Counted from the stretch's first letter, positions 14,801 through 22,641 are shown. The stretch is 64,000 nucleotides of DNA from Cohnella hashimotonis (GCF_030014955.1 NZ_JAGRPV010000001.1:4030001-4094000); one strand, 5' to 3'. The notes: generated by a model not told the origin, from the sequence alone. Numbers and translations are program-made.

Positions 14801-14958
14801 GGTTTGCCGTTCGCGGTTGGCGGGCCTTCGTAGAAGACAAAGTTCGGCTTGCCGTTGCGGTTCTCGATGGACTGACGGAACGTATCCTCGGCCTTCCATT
14901 GCTCCAGTACGCGCAGCTCGCGGCTGCGGGCTTTTTCTTTAACGTCCACGCGACGCAT
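11857..14958 (-). CDS. ileS: Isoleucyl-tRNA synthetase, long (type 2 / eukaryote-like) form
   Basis: Charges tRNA-Ile. 1033 residues, about 100 longer than the type 1 enzyme of most Bacilli. HIGH motif at 54-57 (GKPHIGHVLGR), GWDTHGLPVE soon after, KMSKS as GQKMSKSKGNVIDPW in the second half. Internal zinc-knuckle pairs (YCPDCQ, CWRCK, CEDCG, CDCGGK) are present, while the C-terminal four-Cys zinc finger typical of type 1 is absent. These features indicate a type 2 enzyme, a class associated with low mupirocin sensitivity. I start at the ATG at 14958 with AAAGGA nine bases upstream; the frame is open much further but covers the T-box. Single gene, controlled by the T-box. Confidence 0.95.
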   Translation of the reverse strand: MRRVDVKEKARSRELRVLEQWKAEDTFRQSIENRNGKPNFVFYEGPPTANGKPHIGHVLGRVIKDFVSRYKTMSGYRVTRKAGWDTHGLPVELGVEKQLGISGKQEIENYGVEPFIKKCKESVFEYERQWRELTEAIGYWTDLDNPYITLENKYIESVWHLLSAIHGKGLLYRGHRVSPYCPDCQTTLSSHEVAQGYEDVKDLTATAKFKLKDSGEFVLAWTTTPWTLPSNVALAVHPDIEYVRVSQNGETFIVAGTLAEKVMKGEYETLGTVRGKDLVGLAYEPLFPYTGGPLDGAYRIIDAAFVSDSSGTGIVHIAPAHGEDDYRVAREHGVPMLQLVNGQGRYTDEVKDFAGRFVKDPEVDIDIVKSLSERGLLYHKEKHEHSYPFCWRCKTPLLYYATESWFIKTTAVKEQLIENNKDIAWYPEHLRDGRFGKFLEDLVDWNISRNRYWGTPLNVWTCEDCGAEKSPGSIAELRAAAVGEVAEDIELHKPYVDAITLRCDCGGKMHRTPEVIDVWFDSGSMPFAQQHYPFENKERFEEQYPADFICEGIDQTRGWFFSLLAVSTLYNGRAPYKSVISTGHVLDENGQKMSKSKGNVIDPWDIIEEFGTDAFRWALLADSAPWNSKRFSKGIVAEAKSKVVDTIVNTHAFYALYATIDGYKPEEHPAKRSANKLDRWILSRLNSLVSATVEGLDGNDFLNPAKRIEAFVDELSNWYVRRSRDRFWGSGLGEDKVAAYQTLGNVLLTLAKLIAPYLPFLAEDLYGNLGGKGSVHLADYPVADAGEIDVALERDMETARGIVELARNVRNETGLKTRQPLSELLVALSVPFDAAEYEEIVKDEINVKSVTLVTEDSGFVDYTLKLNLKLAGKKYGKHVGPIQGRLKSLSAEEAREIVSSGELAYNSPEGEALTVTLDELLVEKQAKPGFASASGGGVTVALNTELTPALVQEGIVREVIRAVQDQRKKLDLPIEQRVGLVLEADAETEAALRAFDDVLRDNVLVNDVSFGRTDATETVQAGELRIGIAIVAG

Positions 14959-14989
14959 GACCATCATTCCTTTTCTCGTAAGTTGCGAT

Positions 14990-15315
14990 CGGTTCTGAAA
15001 ATAAAAAAAGCCCGTCCCCGTAAAAGGGACGAGACATCTCTCGTGGTACCACCCTTGTTCAGCCGCTGTCCCAACCATGGATAGGATACGGCGCTCAAGC
15101 CGGACGTCCGGCATGCGCGAGGCATGGCGGTCGAGCCGGTATCCCGTAACGGGGGAAGGACCGGCCGGTCTTAGTAATCCGGCACTGGCGCCGGACGTTC
15201 GGATCGGCGTCTCGGGGAGGATGGGCGATGCGGCGTCCAACGTTGGCTCGCAGCAGCCGCCAACTCTCTGGGATGGTTCATCCGCACGCCGTTCCCGTCG
15301 TCGACGTTAACGCGT
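14990..15315 (-). promoter_or_regulatory. T-box leader of ileS
   Basis: The minus strand carries the T-box core AGGGTGGTACCACGAGA (about 15041-15056); its TGGT can pair with the ACCA end of uncharged tRNA-Ile (discriminator A). It is followed by a terminator hairpin (CGTCCC...GGGACG, 15010-15032) and a run of seven T. Upstream, AGAGAGT (near 15268) starts the stem I region. The specifier is probably an isoleucine ATC near 15202-15204, but I could not fold stem I reliably. Uncharged tRNA-Ile should stabilise the antiterminator and switch ileS on. Confidence 0.93.
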
Positions 15316-15323
15316 ATAACCCA

Positions 15324-15352
15324 TTTATACGGCGAAGAGGCCGATTTGTCAA
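15324..15352 (-). promoter_or_regulatory. ileS promoter (SigA type)
   Basis: Minus strand TTGACA (15347-15352), 17-bp spacer, TATAAA (15324-15329), a few bases before the T-box transcript would begin. The -35 box is the centre of the palindrome GCCGATTTGACAAATCGGC (15340-15358). Confidence 0.85.
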
Positions 15353-15390
15353 ATCGGCGTTCGTCCATATTATCGTCGCTTCGCCTTCGT

Positions 15391-15903
15391 CTATTCGACG
15401 ATCTCGCGAACCCGCGGCTCATTGTCCCGCGAGCGGGACTCCGGCGGCTCGAGCTTCTCCCAGCCGTCCTGCGTAAGCAGGTCGAGCTGCGTCTCGACAA
15501 GCGTACGGAAGCGCGCTCGATAGATCGCCGCCTGTTTCTTCAGCTCCTCTACCTCCAGCGCGTACTTGCGCGATTTGGAGAGCGATTCGTTGATAATGCG
15601 GTCGGCGTTCTTCTCCGCTTCCTTGACGATGAGCTGGGCTTCCTTCTTGGCATTGCTCTTGACCTCGTCGGCAGCCTCCTGCGCGACGATAATCGTTTTG
15701 CTCAGCGTCTCCTCGATGTTCGCGAAGTGGCCAAGTCGCTCTTGAAGACCGACAATCTGGTTCTGAAGATCTTTGTTGTCGCGGATCATCGCTTCGTAAT
15801 CCTTGATGATCTGATCGAGGAACTCGTTCACTTCGTCTTCGTCGTAGCCGCGCAATCTGCGCCCGAATTCCTTGTTATGAATATCCAATGGCGTTAATGG
15901 CAT
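15391..15903 (-). CDS. divIVA: DivIVA, pole and septum curvature protein
   Basis: Coiled-coil protein that gathers at negatively curved membrane and recruits division-site and sporulation partners. 170 residues. The N-terminal lipid-binding segment PLTPLDIHNKEFGRRLRGYDEDEVNEFLDQI (quoted in part: DIHNKEFGRRLRGY) is diagnostic; residues 35-140 are heptad-rich coiled coil; the last 20 are charged and rich in Arg/Glu/Pro. Same position next to ylmH and ileS as in Bacillus. No T-rich terminator separates it from the ileS promoter, only a 19-bp palindrome. Confidence 0.95.
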   Translation of the reverse strand: MPLTPLDIHNKEFGRRLRGYDEDEVNEFLDQIIKDYEAMIRDNKDLQNQIVGLQERLGHFANIEETLSKTIIVAQEAADEVKSNAKKEAQLIVKEAEKNADRIINESLSKSRKYALEVEELKKQAAIYRARFRTLVETQLDLLTQDGWEKLEPPESRSRDNEPRVREIVE

Positions 15904-16002
15904 TGGCCGTTCCTCCCGTGAATCGTGTTCTTAATCCGCGACAGCTCGCTAGATCGCTATTTAAGGCAGATTCGACGCGAGACGCGCAATTCCTGCTTGA
16001 TT

Positions 16003-16788
16003 CTACACATATTTGCCGATCCGCAAGCGAATCCGGCCGCTTTTAGAGATGCCTTCGGCCTCCAACACGCGGAATCTGCCGAATCCTTTGAACGATACGA
16101 TGTCTCCTTCGCGCAGCTGTGCGGACGGATCCTCCACCGTTTTGAAGTTCACGCGGCAGCGCCCGGCGCGGATCGGATCCATGATCTTTGCACGGCTGAC
16201 GCGCAGCACGTCGCTCGCGATGCCGTCGAGCCGCATCGAGGCGACGGAGATTGCGCTCTCCTCAAGCTTCACCGGAACAGCTAGGAGCCGGTCCAGCGGC
16301 AGCACCGACGTCGACGTCTCGAGCCGGTGCACCTGCTTCAAATGTGAGCGCAGGAAGTCTCCGATCTCGGTGGCGATCAGCACATGGCAGCCGTCCTCGC
16401 GGACGTGAATGTCGCCGATTTTCTCCCGCTTGATCCCGAGCCCAAGCAGCGCGCCGAGATAATCGCCATGATCGAGCTCGGCTTGGCGGCGGTCGTCGCT
16501 TGCGATTTCGAGCACCGCGATGCCGGCATCCTCGTCCTCAAGCGGCCGGTAATCCGGCGCGATCAGCGCCCTGACCCGCTCCGCGCCTTCGTAACCGCCC
16601 TCGAGCCGGATCGCGGCGTCCGGGTGTCGATTCGCCAGCGCATACAAAATATGCGCCTGGCGCGGGTCGAGAAAATCGGTGCGCCGAAGCTCATGCTGCT
16701 CGGCGGCCCGCTCGACCCACTCCCAGGCGCGGTCCACGAAGGACTTTTCGTCAGGAAGGAAGTGTGCGTAAATATCGCTCTTGCTCAT
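16003..16788 (-). CDS. ylmH: YlmH, S4-domain RNA-binding protein
   Basis: 261 residues. C-terminal S4 domain (about 180-255: SMRLDGIASDVLRVSRAKI, VNFKTV, EGDIVSFKGFGRFRV) after an N-terminal YlmH-specific domain. In other Firmicutes YlmH binds ribosome-nascent-chain complexes and takes part in ribosome quality control; earlier work linked it to division because of its location. ATG at 16788 with AAAGGAAC upstream. Lies in the sepF-yggT-ylmH-divIVA string. Confidence 0.9.
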   Translation of the reverse strand: MSKSDIYAHFLPDEKSFVDRAWEWVERAAEQHELRRTDFLDPRQAHILYALANRHPDAAIRLEGGYEGAERVRALIAPDYRPLEDEDAGIAVLEIASDDRRQAELDHGDYLGALLGLGIKREKIGDIHVREDGCHVLIATEIGDFLRSHLKQVHRLETSTSVLPLDRLLAVPVKLEESAISVASMRLDGIASDVLRVSRAKIMDPIRAGRCRVNFKTVEDPSAQLREGDIVSFKGFGRFRVLEAEGISKSGRIRLRIGKYV

Positions 16789-16808
16789 GCTGGTCCGTTC
16801 CTTTCCCT

Positions 16809-17114
16809 TTAGGACACGCCGAACAGGCCGGCGACAAAGCGGATAACTTCTTCAAGGCCTCTCACCAAAAACCTCAGTGCATACCAAGCGATGATCGGCG
16901 AAATGTCCAGCACGCCGCCGATCGGCGGAATGATCTTGCGAAAAGGCTTTAGATAAGGTTCTACGATCTTGCCGAGCAGCTCGCCGATGTAGCTCTGCTT
17001 AACGTTGGGCAGCCAGGACATCAGCACGTAGATTAGGATAAGCCAGCTGTAAATGAGCTGCAAACTATACAGATAATTAATGACCTGATCCAAAGCCGTC
17101 AATGCTGCTGTCAC
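16809..17114 (-). CDS. ylmG: YggT-family membrane protein
   Basis: 101 residues with two hydrophobic segments (about 8-30 and 65-85) joined by the conserved [25 protein letters not shown] loop (partly SWLPNVKQ and [13 protein letters not shown]). YggT proteins are implicated in membrane organisation near the division site; the biochemical role is unknown. The ATG overlaps the sepF stop by four bases, so the two are translationally coupled. Confidence 0.9.
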   Translation of the reverse strand: MTAALTALDQVINYLYSLQLIYSWLILIYVLMSWLPNVKQSYIGELLGKIVEPYLKPFRKIIPPIGGVLDISPIIAWYALRFLVRGLEEVIRFVAGLFGVS

Positions 17115-17572
17115 CTCATTTTAGTGTAGTCCGCATCCTCCGCGAGAAGCTCCGAGATCGTCCCTGTGATCTCGACCGAATCCGGCGTACACAAAAAGAT
17201 GTTCGGTCCGAGCTTGGAAATGTGTCCGCCGAGCGCATAGACTGTTCCGCTCAGGAAATCCACCATCCGGATCGCCTGATCTCTGCGCACCCGCTGCAGG
17301 TTCACGACGACGGAACGTCTTGATTTCAGATGGTCCGCGATCTCCTGAGCTTCGTTGTCGTACGTTCGCGGCTCCGTCAAAATCACCCGAACGTTTTTCT
17401 GCGAATGGATGCTCACGATATTATTCTTCCCCGTAGGTTTACGCGCCTCGAAGGCCGAGGTTTCAACTTCCGGCTCATCCTCGTACCCCATCGGCTCTTC
17501 CCGCTCCCGGTCCCGCTCTTGTTCGTCCTGAAGGCCGAGATAGTTCAAGAACTTGTTAACCACGCCCATCAT
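17111..17572 (-). CDS. sepF: SepF, FtsZ-bundling membrane anchor
   Basis: About 153 residues. N-terminal amphipathic membrane-binding helix ([11 protein letters not shown]), an acidic linker (residues 15-45, [17 protein letters not shown]), then the SepF core (about 65-150) with [25 protein letters not shown]. SepF bundles FtsZ and gives a second membrane anchor besides FtsA. Two adjacent ATGs (17572 and 17569) follow GGAGGG; the second has better spacing. Follows yggS by 10 bases. Confidence 0.93.
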   Translation of the reverse strand: MMGVVNKFLNYLGLQDEQERDREREEPMGYEDEPEVETSAFEARKPTGKNNIVSIHSQKNVRVILTEPRTYDNEAQEIADHLKSRRSVVVNLQRVRRDQAIRMVDFLSGTVYALGGHISKLGPNIFLCTPDSVEITGTISELLAEDADYTKMR

Positions 17573-17582
17573 GATCCCTCCG

Positions 17583-18278
17583 TTATCCGTCGTTCTCTTC
17601 GTGACCGACCAGGACGCTGCCCAGACGCACCCATGTGGCGCCTTCTTCGATCGCGACTTCAAAGTCGCCGGACATGCCCATCGACAACTCCGTCAGCGGC
17701 TCGTCCAGCAAAGACATGCCGTTGATCTCGTCCATTAACTTGCGAAGGCCGGCGAACACGGGCCTCGTCTTCTCGGCATTGTCTTCGATCGGTGCCATCG
17801 TCATGAGACCGATCAAGCGGATACCGGACAGCTTGCCGAGCGATGCGACAAACGCGGACACCGCCCCGGGAGCAAGACCATGCTTGGAGTCTTCGCCGGA
17901 TACGTTCACCTGCAGGAAACAAGGCACACGAATGCCCAGCGCTTCGGCACGCTTATGTATCTCCTCTGCAAGTGACAAGCGATCGAGTGAATGGATGTAA
18001 TCGAACTTGCCTACGACATCCTTGACCTTTCTGCTCTGGAGCGAGCCGATATAATGGAAAACGGCCTGTCCCTCTAGCAGCCGCCACTTCTCCTCCGCCG
18101 CGGGCCAGCGATTCTCGCCGATATGCCGCATCCCGGCTTCGACCGCGCGCTTGGCTGTCTCCGCGGACACGTATTTCGTCACGGCGACGACATTCACGCT
18201 CCCCGGCTCCCTGCCGCATCTTGCGCAAGTCTCCGCGATGCGACGCTCTACGTCCTTTAGCCGCTGCTCCAACGTCAT
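17583..18278 (-). CDS. ylmE: YggS/PROSC-type PLP homeostasis protein
   Basis: 231 residues, single-domain alanine-racemase-like TIM barrel. PLP lysine in [11 protein letters not shown] near residue 35; HFIG-like segment [11 protein letters not shown]; phosphate-binding end [22 protein letters not shown]. Binds PLP and balances vitamin B6 and amino acid pools without racemase activity. I prefer the ATG at 18278 (AGAGG 11 bases upstream) over a GTG 12 bases earlier that sits on the ribosome site. Fourteen bases after pgeF. Confidence 0.92.
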   Translation of the reverse strand: MTLEQRLKDVERRIAETCARCGREPGSVNVVAVTKYVSAETAKRAVEAGMRHIGENRWPAAEEKWRLLEGQAVFHYIGSLQSRKVKDVVGKFDYIHSLDRLSLAEEIHKRAEALGIRVPCFLQVNVSGEDSKHGLAPGAVSAFVASLGKLSGIRLIGLMTMAPIEDNAEKTRPVFAGLRKLMDEINGMSLLDEPLTELSMGMSGDFEVAIEEGATWVRLGSVLVGHEENDG

Positions 18279-18292
18279 CGCGGCATTCACCT

Positions 18293-19132
18293 CTATTTCT
18301 TCTTACCCAGCCAGCTCATCATTCGCCCGGTTTGTCCCCGTTCCTTGCGATGGGAGAAAAACAAATCCGTGCTGCAGCTGGTGCACCACCCAGACATTTC
18401 GATGCGGCTCGGCAATATTCCTGCTTTAATCATAAGATGCTTGTTGATTTCTTTCAAGTTTAGCCGAGATTTGCCTTCGGAAGACGGAACATGGAAGCGT
18501 TCGTCGTCGGGTACGATGCCGCGCACGCGATTCATGACGATATCGTCCACTTCGTAGCAGCAAGCCCCGATTGACGGCCCGATTGCAGCATGCAAATCCG
18601 ACGGCTGGGTACCGAACGCGTCTCTCATTGCGCGGATCGTCTCGGCGGCGACGTCGGCTACTGTCCCCTTCCAGCCTGCATGGGCGAGACCGAGCGCGCC
18701 ATGCACGGGATCGTAAAAATATAAAGGCACGCAATCTGCGAAGTACATGACCAGCAAAATGTCGGGCTCGTCCGTAATAAGCGCATCCGCGTCCTGAATC
18801 GCGCTTTTGCGCGACAGCTTTCCGAGGCCCCGCTCCGCGTCCGTGACCCGGACGACGCGGCTGCCGTGCACTTGCTCTGCGCAAGTCCACGCCTCGAACG
18901 GCCAACCCAGCGCCTCCGCTATCGCGCGGCGATTAGCGATGACCGTTTGCTCATCGTCGTCCACATGGAGCGCCGTATTCAAGCCGTCTCTCGGCGGCAA
19001 GCTGCTCCCGCCAAGTCGCGCGGAGAAGCCGGCGGTTAAGCCTTCAAATTGCGACCAGGGCGCTAGGGGCAACAATCCGGGCTCGTGACGCTCGGCTTCC
19101 GCAGACTCGATCGTAAATTCGAATGGTTCCAT
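18293..19132 (-). CDS. ylmD: PgeF/YlmD-type multicopper oxidoreductase-like (LACC1 family) protein
   Basis: 279 residues from the ATG at 19132 (GGAGGTG seven bases upstream). Family motifs: CAEQVHGSRV near 75, DCVPLYFYDP and GLAHAGWKGTV around 120-140, IGPSIGACCYEV near 170, and WCTSCSTDLFFSHRKER near the end. The His and two Cys metal-binding positions are present. Homologues act as peptidoglycan-editing factor (removing misincorporated L-Ser) or as purine nucleoside phosphorylases/adenosine deaminases; which activity applies here cannot be told from sequence. Part of the ylmC-ylmH string. Confidence 0.9.
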   Translation of the reverse strand: MEPFEFTIESAEAERHEPGLLPLAPWSQFEGLTAGFSARLGGSSLPPRDGLNTALHVDDDEQTVIANRRAIAEALGWPFEAWTCAEQVHGSRVVRVTDAERGLGKLSRKSAIQDADALITDEPDILLVMYFADCVPLYFYDPVHGALGLAHAGWKGTVADVAAETIRAMRDAFGTQPSDLHAAIGPSIGACCYEVDDIVMNRVRGIVPDDERFHVPSSEGKSRLNLKEINKHLMIKAGILPSRIEMSGWCTSCSTDLFFSHRKERGQTGRMMSWLGKKK

Positions 19133-19187
19133 ATTGCCCCACCTCCGCAACAAGTTTACCACAGGGGCGGCGCCGAGGCGATATTCG

Positions 19188-19463
19188 TCAGCGCCCGCCG
19201 TTTTCAGCCTCGATGCTTTTGTATGGCCTCGCTTCCTCTAACCGGACCAGCACGACGTCGGTTCCTATCTTGACGATGCTTCGCCAGGGGATAACCACAT
19301 CCTCGCCCCCGCCGAAAATACCGAGCACTCTCCCTCCGACCGGCACTACGATCGCGTCAATACGCCCCTGCCTGAGATCCAGCTCCAGATCGGCCACATG
19401 GCCAAGCTTTTTGCCGTCGACGATATTAATGACGTCTTTCGCCTGAAAATCGGATATTTTCAT
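19188..19463 (-). CDS. ylmC: YlmC/YmxH-family PRC-barrel sporulation protein
   Basis: 91 residues, one PRC-barrel domain: DFQAKDVINIVDGKKLGHVADLEL at the N-terminus (partly VINIVDGKKLGHV), then IVVPVGG, GIFGGGEDVVIPW and IVKIGTDVVLV. The family is common in spore formers and of unknown mechanism. ATG at 19463 with GGGGAG upstream; the longer open frame to 19601 runs through the sigG terminator region and is not credible. Fifty-five bases separate it from pgeF. Confidence 0.88.
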   Translation of the reverse strand: MKISDFQAKDVINIVDGKKLGHVADLELDLRQGRIDAIVVPVGGRVLGIFGGGEDVVIPWRSIVKIGTDVVLVRLEEARPYKSIEAENGGR

Positions 19464-19599
19464 GCCAGCGCTCCCCGCTTTCCGCGGCCCGGGACGCACT
19501 GTTTTAGACCCGGTCAACCGCCCATGATTTAATATATGAGCCATGCCCGGAAATGTTGACCGCCGGGCCTTGGCCTGCTGCTCTCGCGGCGCAAACGAC

Positions 19600-19624
19600 A
19601 AAAAGACCGGAGTCGCCTCCGGTC
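19600..19624 (-). terminator. sigG terminator
   Basis: Minus strand GACCGGAG-GCGA-CTCCGGTC followed by TTTTTG, 25 bases after the sigG stop. Confidence 0.9.
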
Positions 19625-19648
19625 TCGCAAGCTATTTTAGGCTTACGC

Positions 19649-20431
19649 TCAAGTCTTGACGTGCTTTTGCATTTGCTGGATCGCCGACTTTTCAAGCCGG
19701 GACACCTGCGCCTGCGAGATGCCGATCTCGTCGGCCACTTCCATTTGCGTCTTGCCTTCGAAGAATCGCATGGACAAGATCATTTTCTCCCGGTCGTTCA
19801 GCTTGCGCATCGCTTCCCTGAGCGCGATCTCCTCTATCCATTGAATGTCTTTGTTGCGTTCGTCGCTGATTTGATCCATCACGTAGATCGGGTCTCCCCC
19901 GTCGTGGTAGATCGGTTCGAAGAGCGACACGGGGTCCTGTATGGCGTCCAGGGCGAAGACGATGTCTTCTTTGGGAACGCCGAGCACTTGCGATATTTCC
20001 AAAATCGTCGGTTCGCGGGAATGACGGTTCGTCAATTGATCCCGGACCTGCAACGCTTTGTAGGCAATATCGCGCAGGCTTCTGGACACCCGAATCGGAT
20101 TGTTGTCCCTCAAGTATCTGCGTATTTCACCGATGATCATGGGCACGGCGTAGGTGGAAAAACGGACGTTTTGGCCTAAGTCGAAGTTGTCGATCGCTTT
20201 CATCAGGCCGATACAGCCGACCTGGAACAGATCGTCTACGTATTCGCCGCGGTTGTTGAACCGCTGAATCACGCTGAGCACGAGGCGCAGGTTTCCGTTG
20301 ACGAGTTTTTCCCGGGCTTCGAGTTCACCGCGGGTTTGCAGAGCCAGGAACAGTTCCCTCATTTCGGCGTTGGTGAGGACGGGCAGCTTTGAGGTGTCCA
20401 CTCCACAAATCTCCACTTTGTTGCGGGTCAA
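19649..20431 (-). CDS. sigG: RNA polymerase sigma-G (late forespore)
   Basis: Directs the late forespore regulon after engulfment. 260 residues. The N-terminus (TRNKVEICGVDTSKLPVLT) is the highly conserved SigG start; region 2 reads YVDDLFQVGCIGLMKAIDNF and FSTYAVPMIIGEIRRY; region 4 ends DEIGISQAQVSRLEKSAI. Initiation is at a TTG (20431) with GGGAGGG eight bases upstream. It lies downstream of sigE, so early readthrough from spoIIG is possible; a SigF-like promoter is seen in the 85-bp gap. Confidence 0.96.
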   Translation of the reverse strand: MTRNKVEICGVDTSKLPVLTNAEMRELFLALQTRGELEAREKLVNGNLRLVLSVIQRFNNRGEYVDDLFQVGCIGLMKAIDNFDLGQNVRFSTYAVPMIIGEIRRYLRDNNPIRVSRSLRDIAYKALQVRDQLTNRHSREPTILEISQVLGVPKEDIVFALDAIQDPVSLFEPIYHDGGDPIYVMDQISDERNKDIQWIEEIALREAMRKLNDREKMILSMRFFEGKTQMEVADEIGISQAQVSRLEKSAIQQMQKHVKT

Positions 20432-20464
20432 GTTGTTTCCCTCCCGGGAGCAGCATTACTGTAA

Positions 20465-20492
20465 AGTATCTCCTGGGATGGGCTTTTTATTC
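20465..20492 (-). promoter_or_regulatory. Candidate SigF-type promoter of sigG
   Basis: Minus strand GGAGATACT (20465-20473) fits the SigF -10 consensus GGNRANANT at every fixed position; GAATA (20488-20492) could be the -35. The 14-bp spacing is one or two bases short, so this is tentative. sigG is SigF-controlled in Bacillus. Confidence 0.4.
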
Positions 20493-20516
20493 CCATGTCA
20501 GTCTGCCGGCTACGGG

Positions 20517-21239
20517 TCATACCATCTTGTTGAATTCCTTGCGGAGCCGTTTAATAATTCTTTTTTCTAATCTTGAAATGTAAGATTGAGAGATGCCGAG
20601 CAAATCGGCAACGTCCTTTTGAGTCTTTTCTTCGCCGTCGGCCAGACCGAACCGAAGCTCCATAATCGTGCGCTCGCGGTCAGCCAGCTTGTCGAGCGCC
20701 TTGTGCAGCAGCTTCCGATCGACTTGCTCCTCGATATTGCGATAGATCGTATCGTTCTCGGTGCCAAGAACGTCGGACAGCAGCAGTTCGTTGCCGTCCC
20801 AATCGATATTTAGCGGCTCGTCGAAGGACACCTCGGTCCGGGTCTTGCTGTTGCGGCGCAGATACATCAAAATTTCGTTCTCGATGCATCTTGAGGCATA
20901 AGTGGCGAGCTTGATTTTCTTTTCCGGATCGAACGTGTTGACTGCTTTGATGAGTCCGATCGCACCGATCGATACGAGATCCTCGATATGGATGCCGGTG
21001 TTCTCGAACTTTCGGGCGATGTAGACGACTAATCGCAAATTACGTTCGATCAGCATCGCGCGAATCGCCGAGTCGCCAGAAGGAAGCCGCTCCAGCAGGT
21101 ACTCCTCCTCCTCCCTTGTAAGGGGAGGCGGGAGCGCTTCGCTGCCGCCGATATAGTACACTTCTTCGCTTTTCCAGCCCAGCCAGAACAACAGGCGATA
21201 GTACGTCAGCTGATACATCAACTTTAATTTAACGGGCAC
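20517..21239 (-). CDS. sigE: RNA polymerase sigma-E precursor (mother cell)
   Basis: First mother-cell sigma factor, made as an inactive precursor. 240 residues from the GTG at 21239 (AGGAGG eight bases upstream; an earlier GTG is too close to it), close to the 239 of B. subtilis. The first ~27 residues are the hydrophobic/basic pro-sequence ([17 protein letters not shown]) ahead of [18 protein letters not shown]; processing by SpoIIGA is expected near there. Region 2 is [20 protein letters not shown]; region 4 ends [20 protein letters not shown]. Begins 15 bases after spoIIGA. Confidence 0.96.
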   Translation of the reverse strand: MPVKLKLMYQLTYYRLLFWLGWKSEEVYYIGGSEALPPPLTREEEEYLLERLPSGDSAIRAMLIERNLRLVVYIARKFENTGIHIEDLVSIGAIGLIKAVNTFDPEKKIKLATYASRCIENEILMYLRRNSKTRTEVSFDEPLNIDWDGNELLLSDVLGTENDTIYRNIEEQVDRKLLHKALDKLADRERTIMELRFGLADGEEKTQKDVADLLGISQSYISRLEKRIIKRLRKEFNKMV

Positions 21240-21254
21240 TTGCACAACCTCCTG

Positions 21255-22226
21255 TTAAGCGGTCTGGGGTGATGATTCCGGTACTTCAACGCTCGCGAGC
21301 GTCAGATCGGAATGGATGATCGCACGATAGGCGCCCTCCGAGGACAACGATCCCCCGTCGAGGCCGACGAGGACGCGGCGATGGACGCAAGCCGCTTCCT
21401 TCCCGGCAGGATCCTTGATTGACACGCTGTCCGGCTTGACGGCCAGCATCAGCTTCGAGCTCCCCCCGGCAGCTCGGTAGGGAACGAGACGGTATCGGTC
21501 CCTGAAAGCGGACAAGCCGCCCTCGGCTTCCTCCAGCTCGCCGATAAGTCGATCTGCGGATTCGGACTTCAGACGATCCGCCCAGCCTATCGGAAGATCA
21601 TCGCGCCATAGGGAAGCCTCGAGAATCATGACCGGAATGCGGGTGAGCGGATCGTAGAGACGGTTGCCCGTATCGACGAGCCCTCTGCACGACCATTCCC
21701 GTTCACCGATTCGAATCGTTACGTCTACAACTAGTGCCTCCAACCGTTTCCTGCTTTCCCTGCTCTCCGCCTCGCTTCTGTACAGCCAGATCGCCACGCC
21801 CAGCGTCACGGCCAGCATGAAGGCCTGTACGTCAAACGACAGCACCATACCGCCGTCTTCCGTGAAAGCAATTCCTCTCCAAGGCGACCCCGACCATTTG
21901 ACCAGCGAAGAAATGCCGATCACAGCGCCAAGCGTCGCAAAGTTCACCAGGTAAAACGAACCCATCGTTCTGGCGAATTTGAGAGGTCCTCCATAACCGA
22001 ACGTCACATAAACCATCAAAGCCGAAATCATGAGTTTGGCGCCGAACGAATACAGATAAGGTACGGAAGTCACGAACATGGCAGCCGCATACGCCGCCCC
22101 GATACTGGCAGACAGCGCGACCCGTCTTCGGCGCGGCCGAAGGTGCCTCACCTTTGCCGTCGTCATCAGAATGGACGCGTCGATCGTCAGATTGGACAAA
22201 AAAACCAAGTCCACGTATACCGTCAT
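21255..22226 (-). CDS. spoIIGA: SpoIIGA, pro-sigma-E processing aspartic protease
   Basis: Membrane protease that cleaves pro-SigE in the mother cell when triggered by SpoIIR from the forespore. 323 residues. Five hydrophobic segments in the first 155 residues (TVYVDLVFLSNLTIDASIL onward), then a soluble retropepsin-like domain with the catalytic motif CRGLVDTGNRLYDPLT near 195. ATG at 22226 with GGAG four bases upstream. Forms the spoIIG operon with sigE. Confidence 0.94.
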   Translation of the reverse strand: MTVYVDLVFLSNLTIDASILMTTAKVRHLRPRRRRVALSASIGAAYAAAMFVTSVPYLYSFGAKLMISALMVYVTFGYGGPLKFARTMGSFYLVNFATLGAVIGISSLVKWSGSPWRGIAFTEDGGMVLSFDVQAFMLAVTLGVAIWLYRSEAESRESRKRLEALVVDVTIRIGEREWSCRGLVDTGNRLYDPLTRIPVMILEASLWRDDLPIGWADRLKSESADRLIGELEEAEGGLSAFRDRYRLVPYRAAGGSSKLMLAVKPDSVSIKDPAGKEAACVHRRVLVGLDGGSLSSEGAYRAIIHSDLTLASVEVPESSPQTA

Positions 22227-22292
22227 CGCGCTCCACCCTTTCTTGCACTCCCATCGCTTACGTTTGTCCCTAGGGCGAAATGGATTGCTCTC

Positions 22293-22326
22293 AGTATACG
22301 CGGGCACCTGCGAGGTGTCTGTCTAA
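22293..22326 (-). promoter_or_regulatory. spoIIG promoter with 22-bp spacer
   Basis: Minus strand TTAGAC (22321-22326), exactly 22 bp, then TATACT (22293-22298), 67 bases before the spoIIGA start codon. The B. subtilis spoIIG promoter is known for SigA-type boxes at this abnormal 22-bp separation, requiring Spo0A~P. TTAGACA itself differs from the Spo0A box TTCGACA by one base. Confidence 0.75.
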
Positions 22327-22352
22327 ACACGCCGCAAGTTCGGCTGTTTTTT

Positions 22353-22359
22353 TGTCGAG
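22353..22359 (+). promoter_or_regulatory. Candidate Spo0A box upstream of spoIIG
   Basis: Plus strand TGTCGAG, one base from the 0A box TGTCGAA. It is centred 33 bp (about three helical turns) upstream of the 0A-like heptamer TGTCTAA that overlaps the -35 box at 22320-22326. Confidence 0.45.
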
Positions 22360-22450
22360 CAAAATCGGGTTGAGAGTGGTAGAAACTAGCCCTCAAGATA
22401 CTGTAATATTATCCCAGACCCAACGGCGCATAGGGGTTCCTGTCTCGTTT

Positions 22451-22472
22451 CCGACCTTATCCCCTTCGCTCA
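22451..22472 (-). repeat. Repeat copy L1 (outward, left)
   Basis: Minus strand GAGCGAAGGGGATAAGG and flanking bases, an exact 22-bp inverted match of copy R4 at 23803-23824. Confidence 0.8.
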
Positions 22473-22641
22473 CTTTGACTTAATATGTCAATAAAAAGCG
22501 CTGGTTCGTTTTAATAATTTAATATATCGGAAGAAGAAAATTAGAAGCCGAAGAAGAGCGGTCGTTATAAATTAGCGCGGAGTCAATCGAGTCAAAAAGT
22601 ACAGTGCTTCGTTTATAAAAATAGATCTCCAACTAATTCAT

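Noticed and set aside
14959..15240. N-terminal extension of IleRS
   Set aside because: The stretch contains the T-box core and terminator; the protein family starts near 14958.
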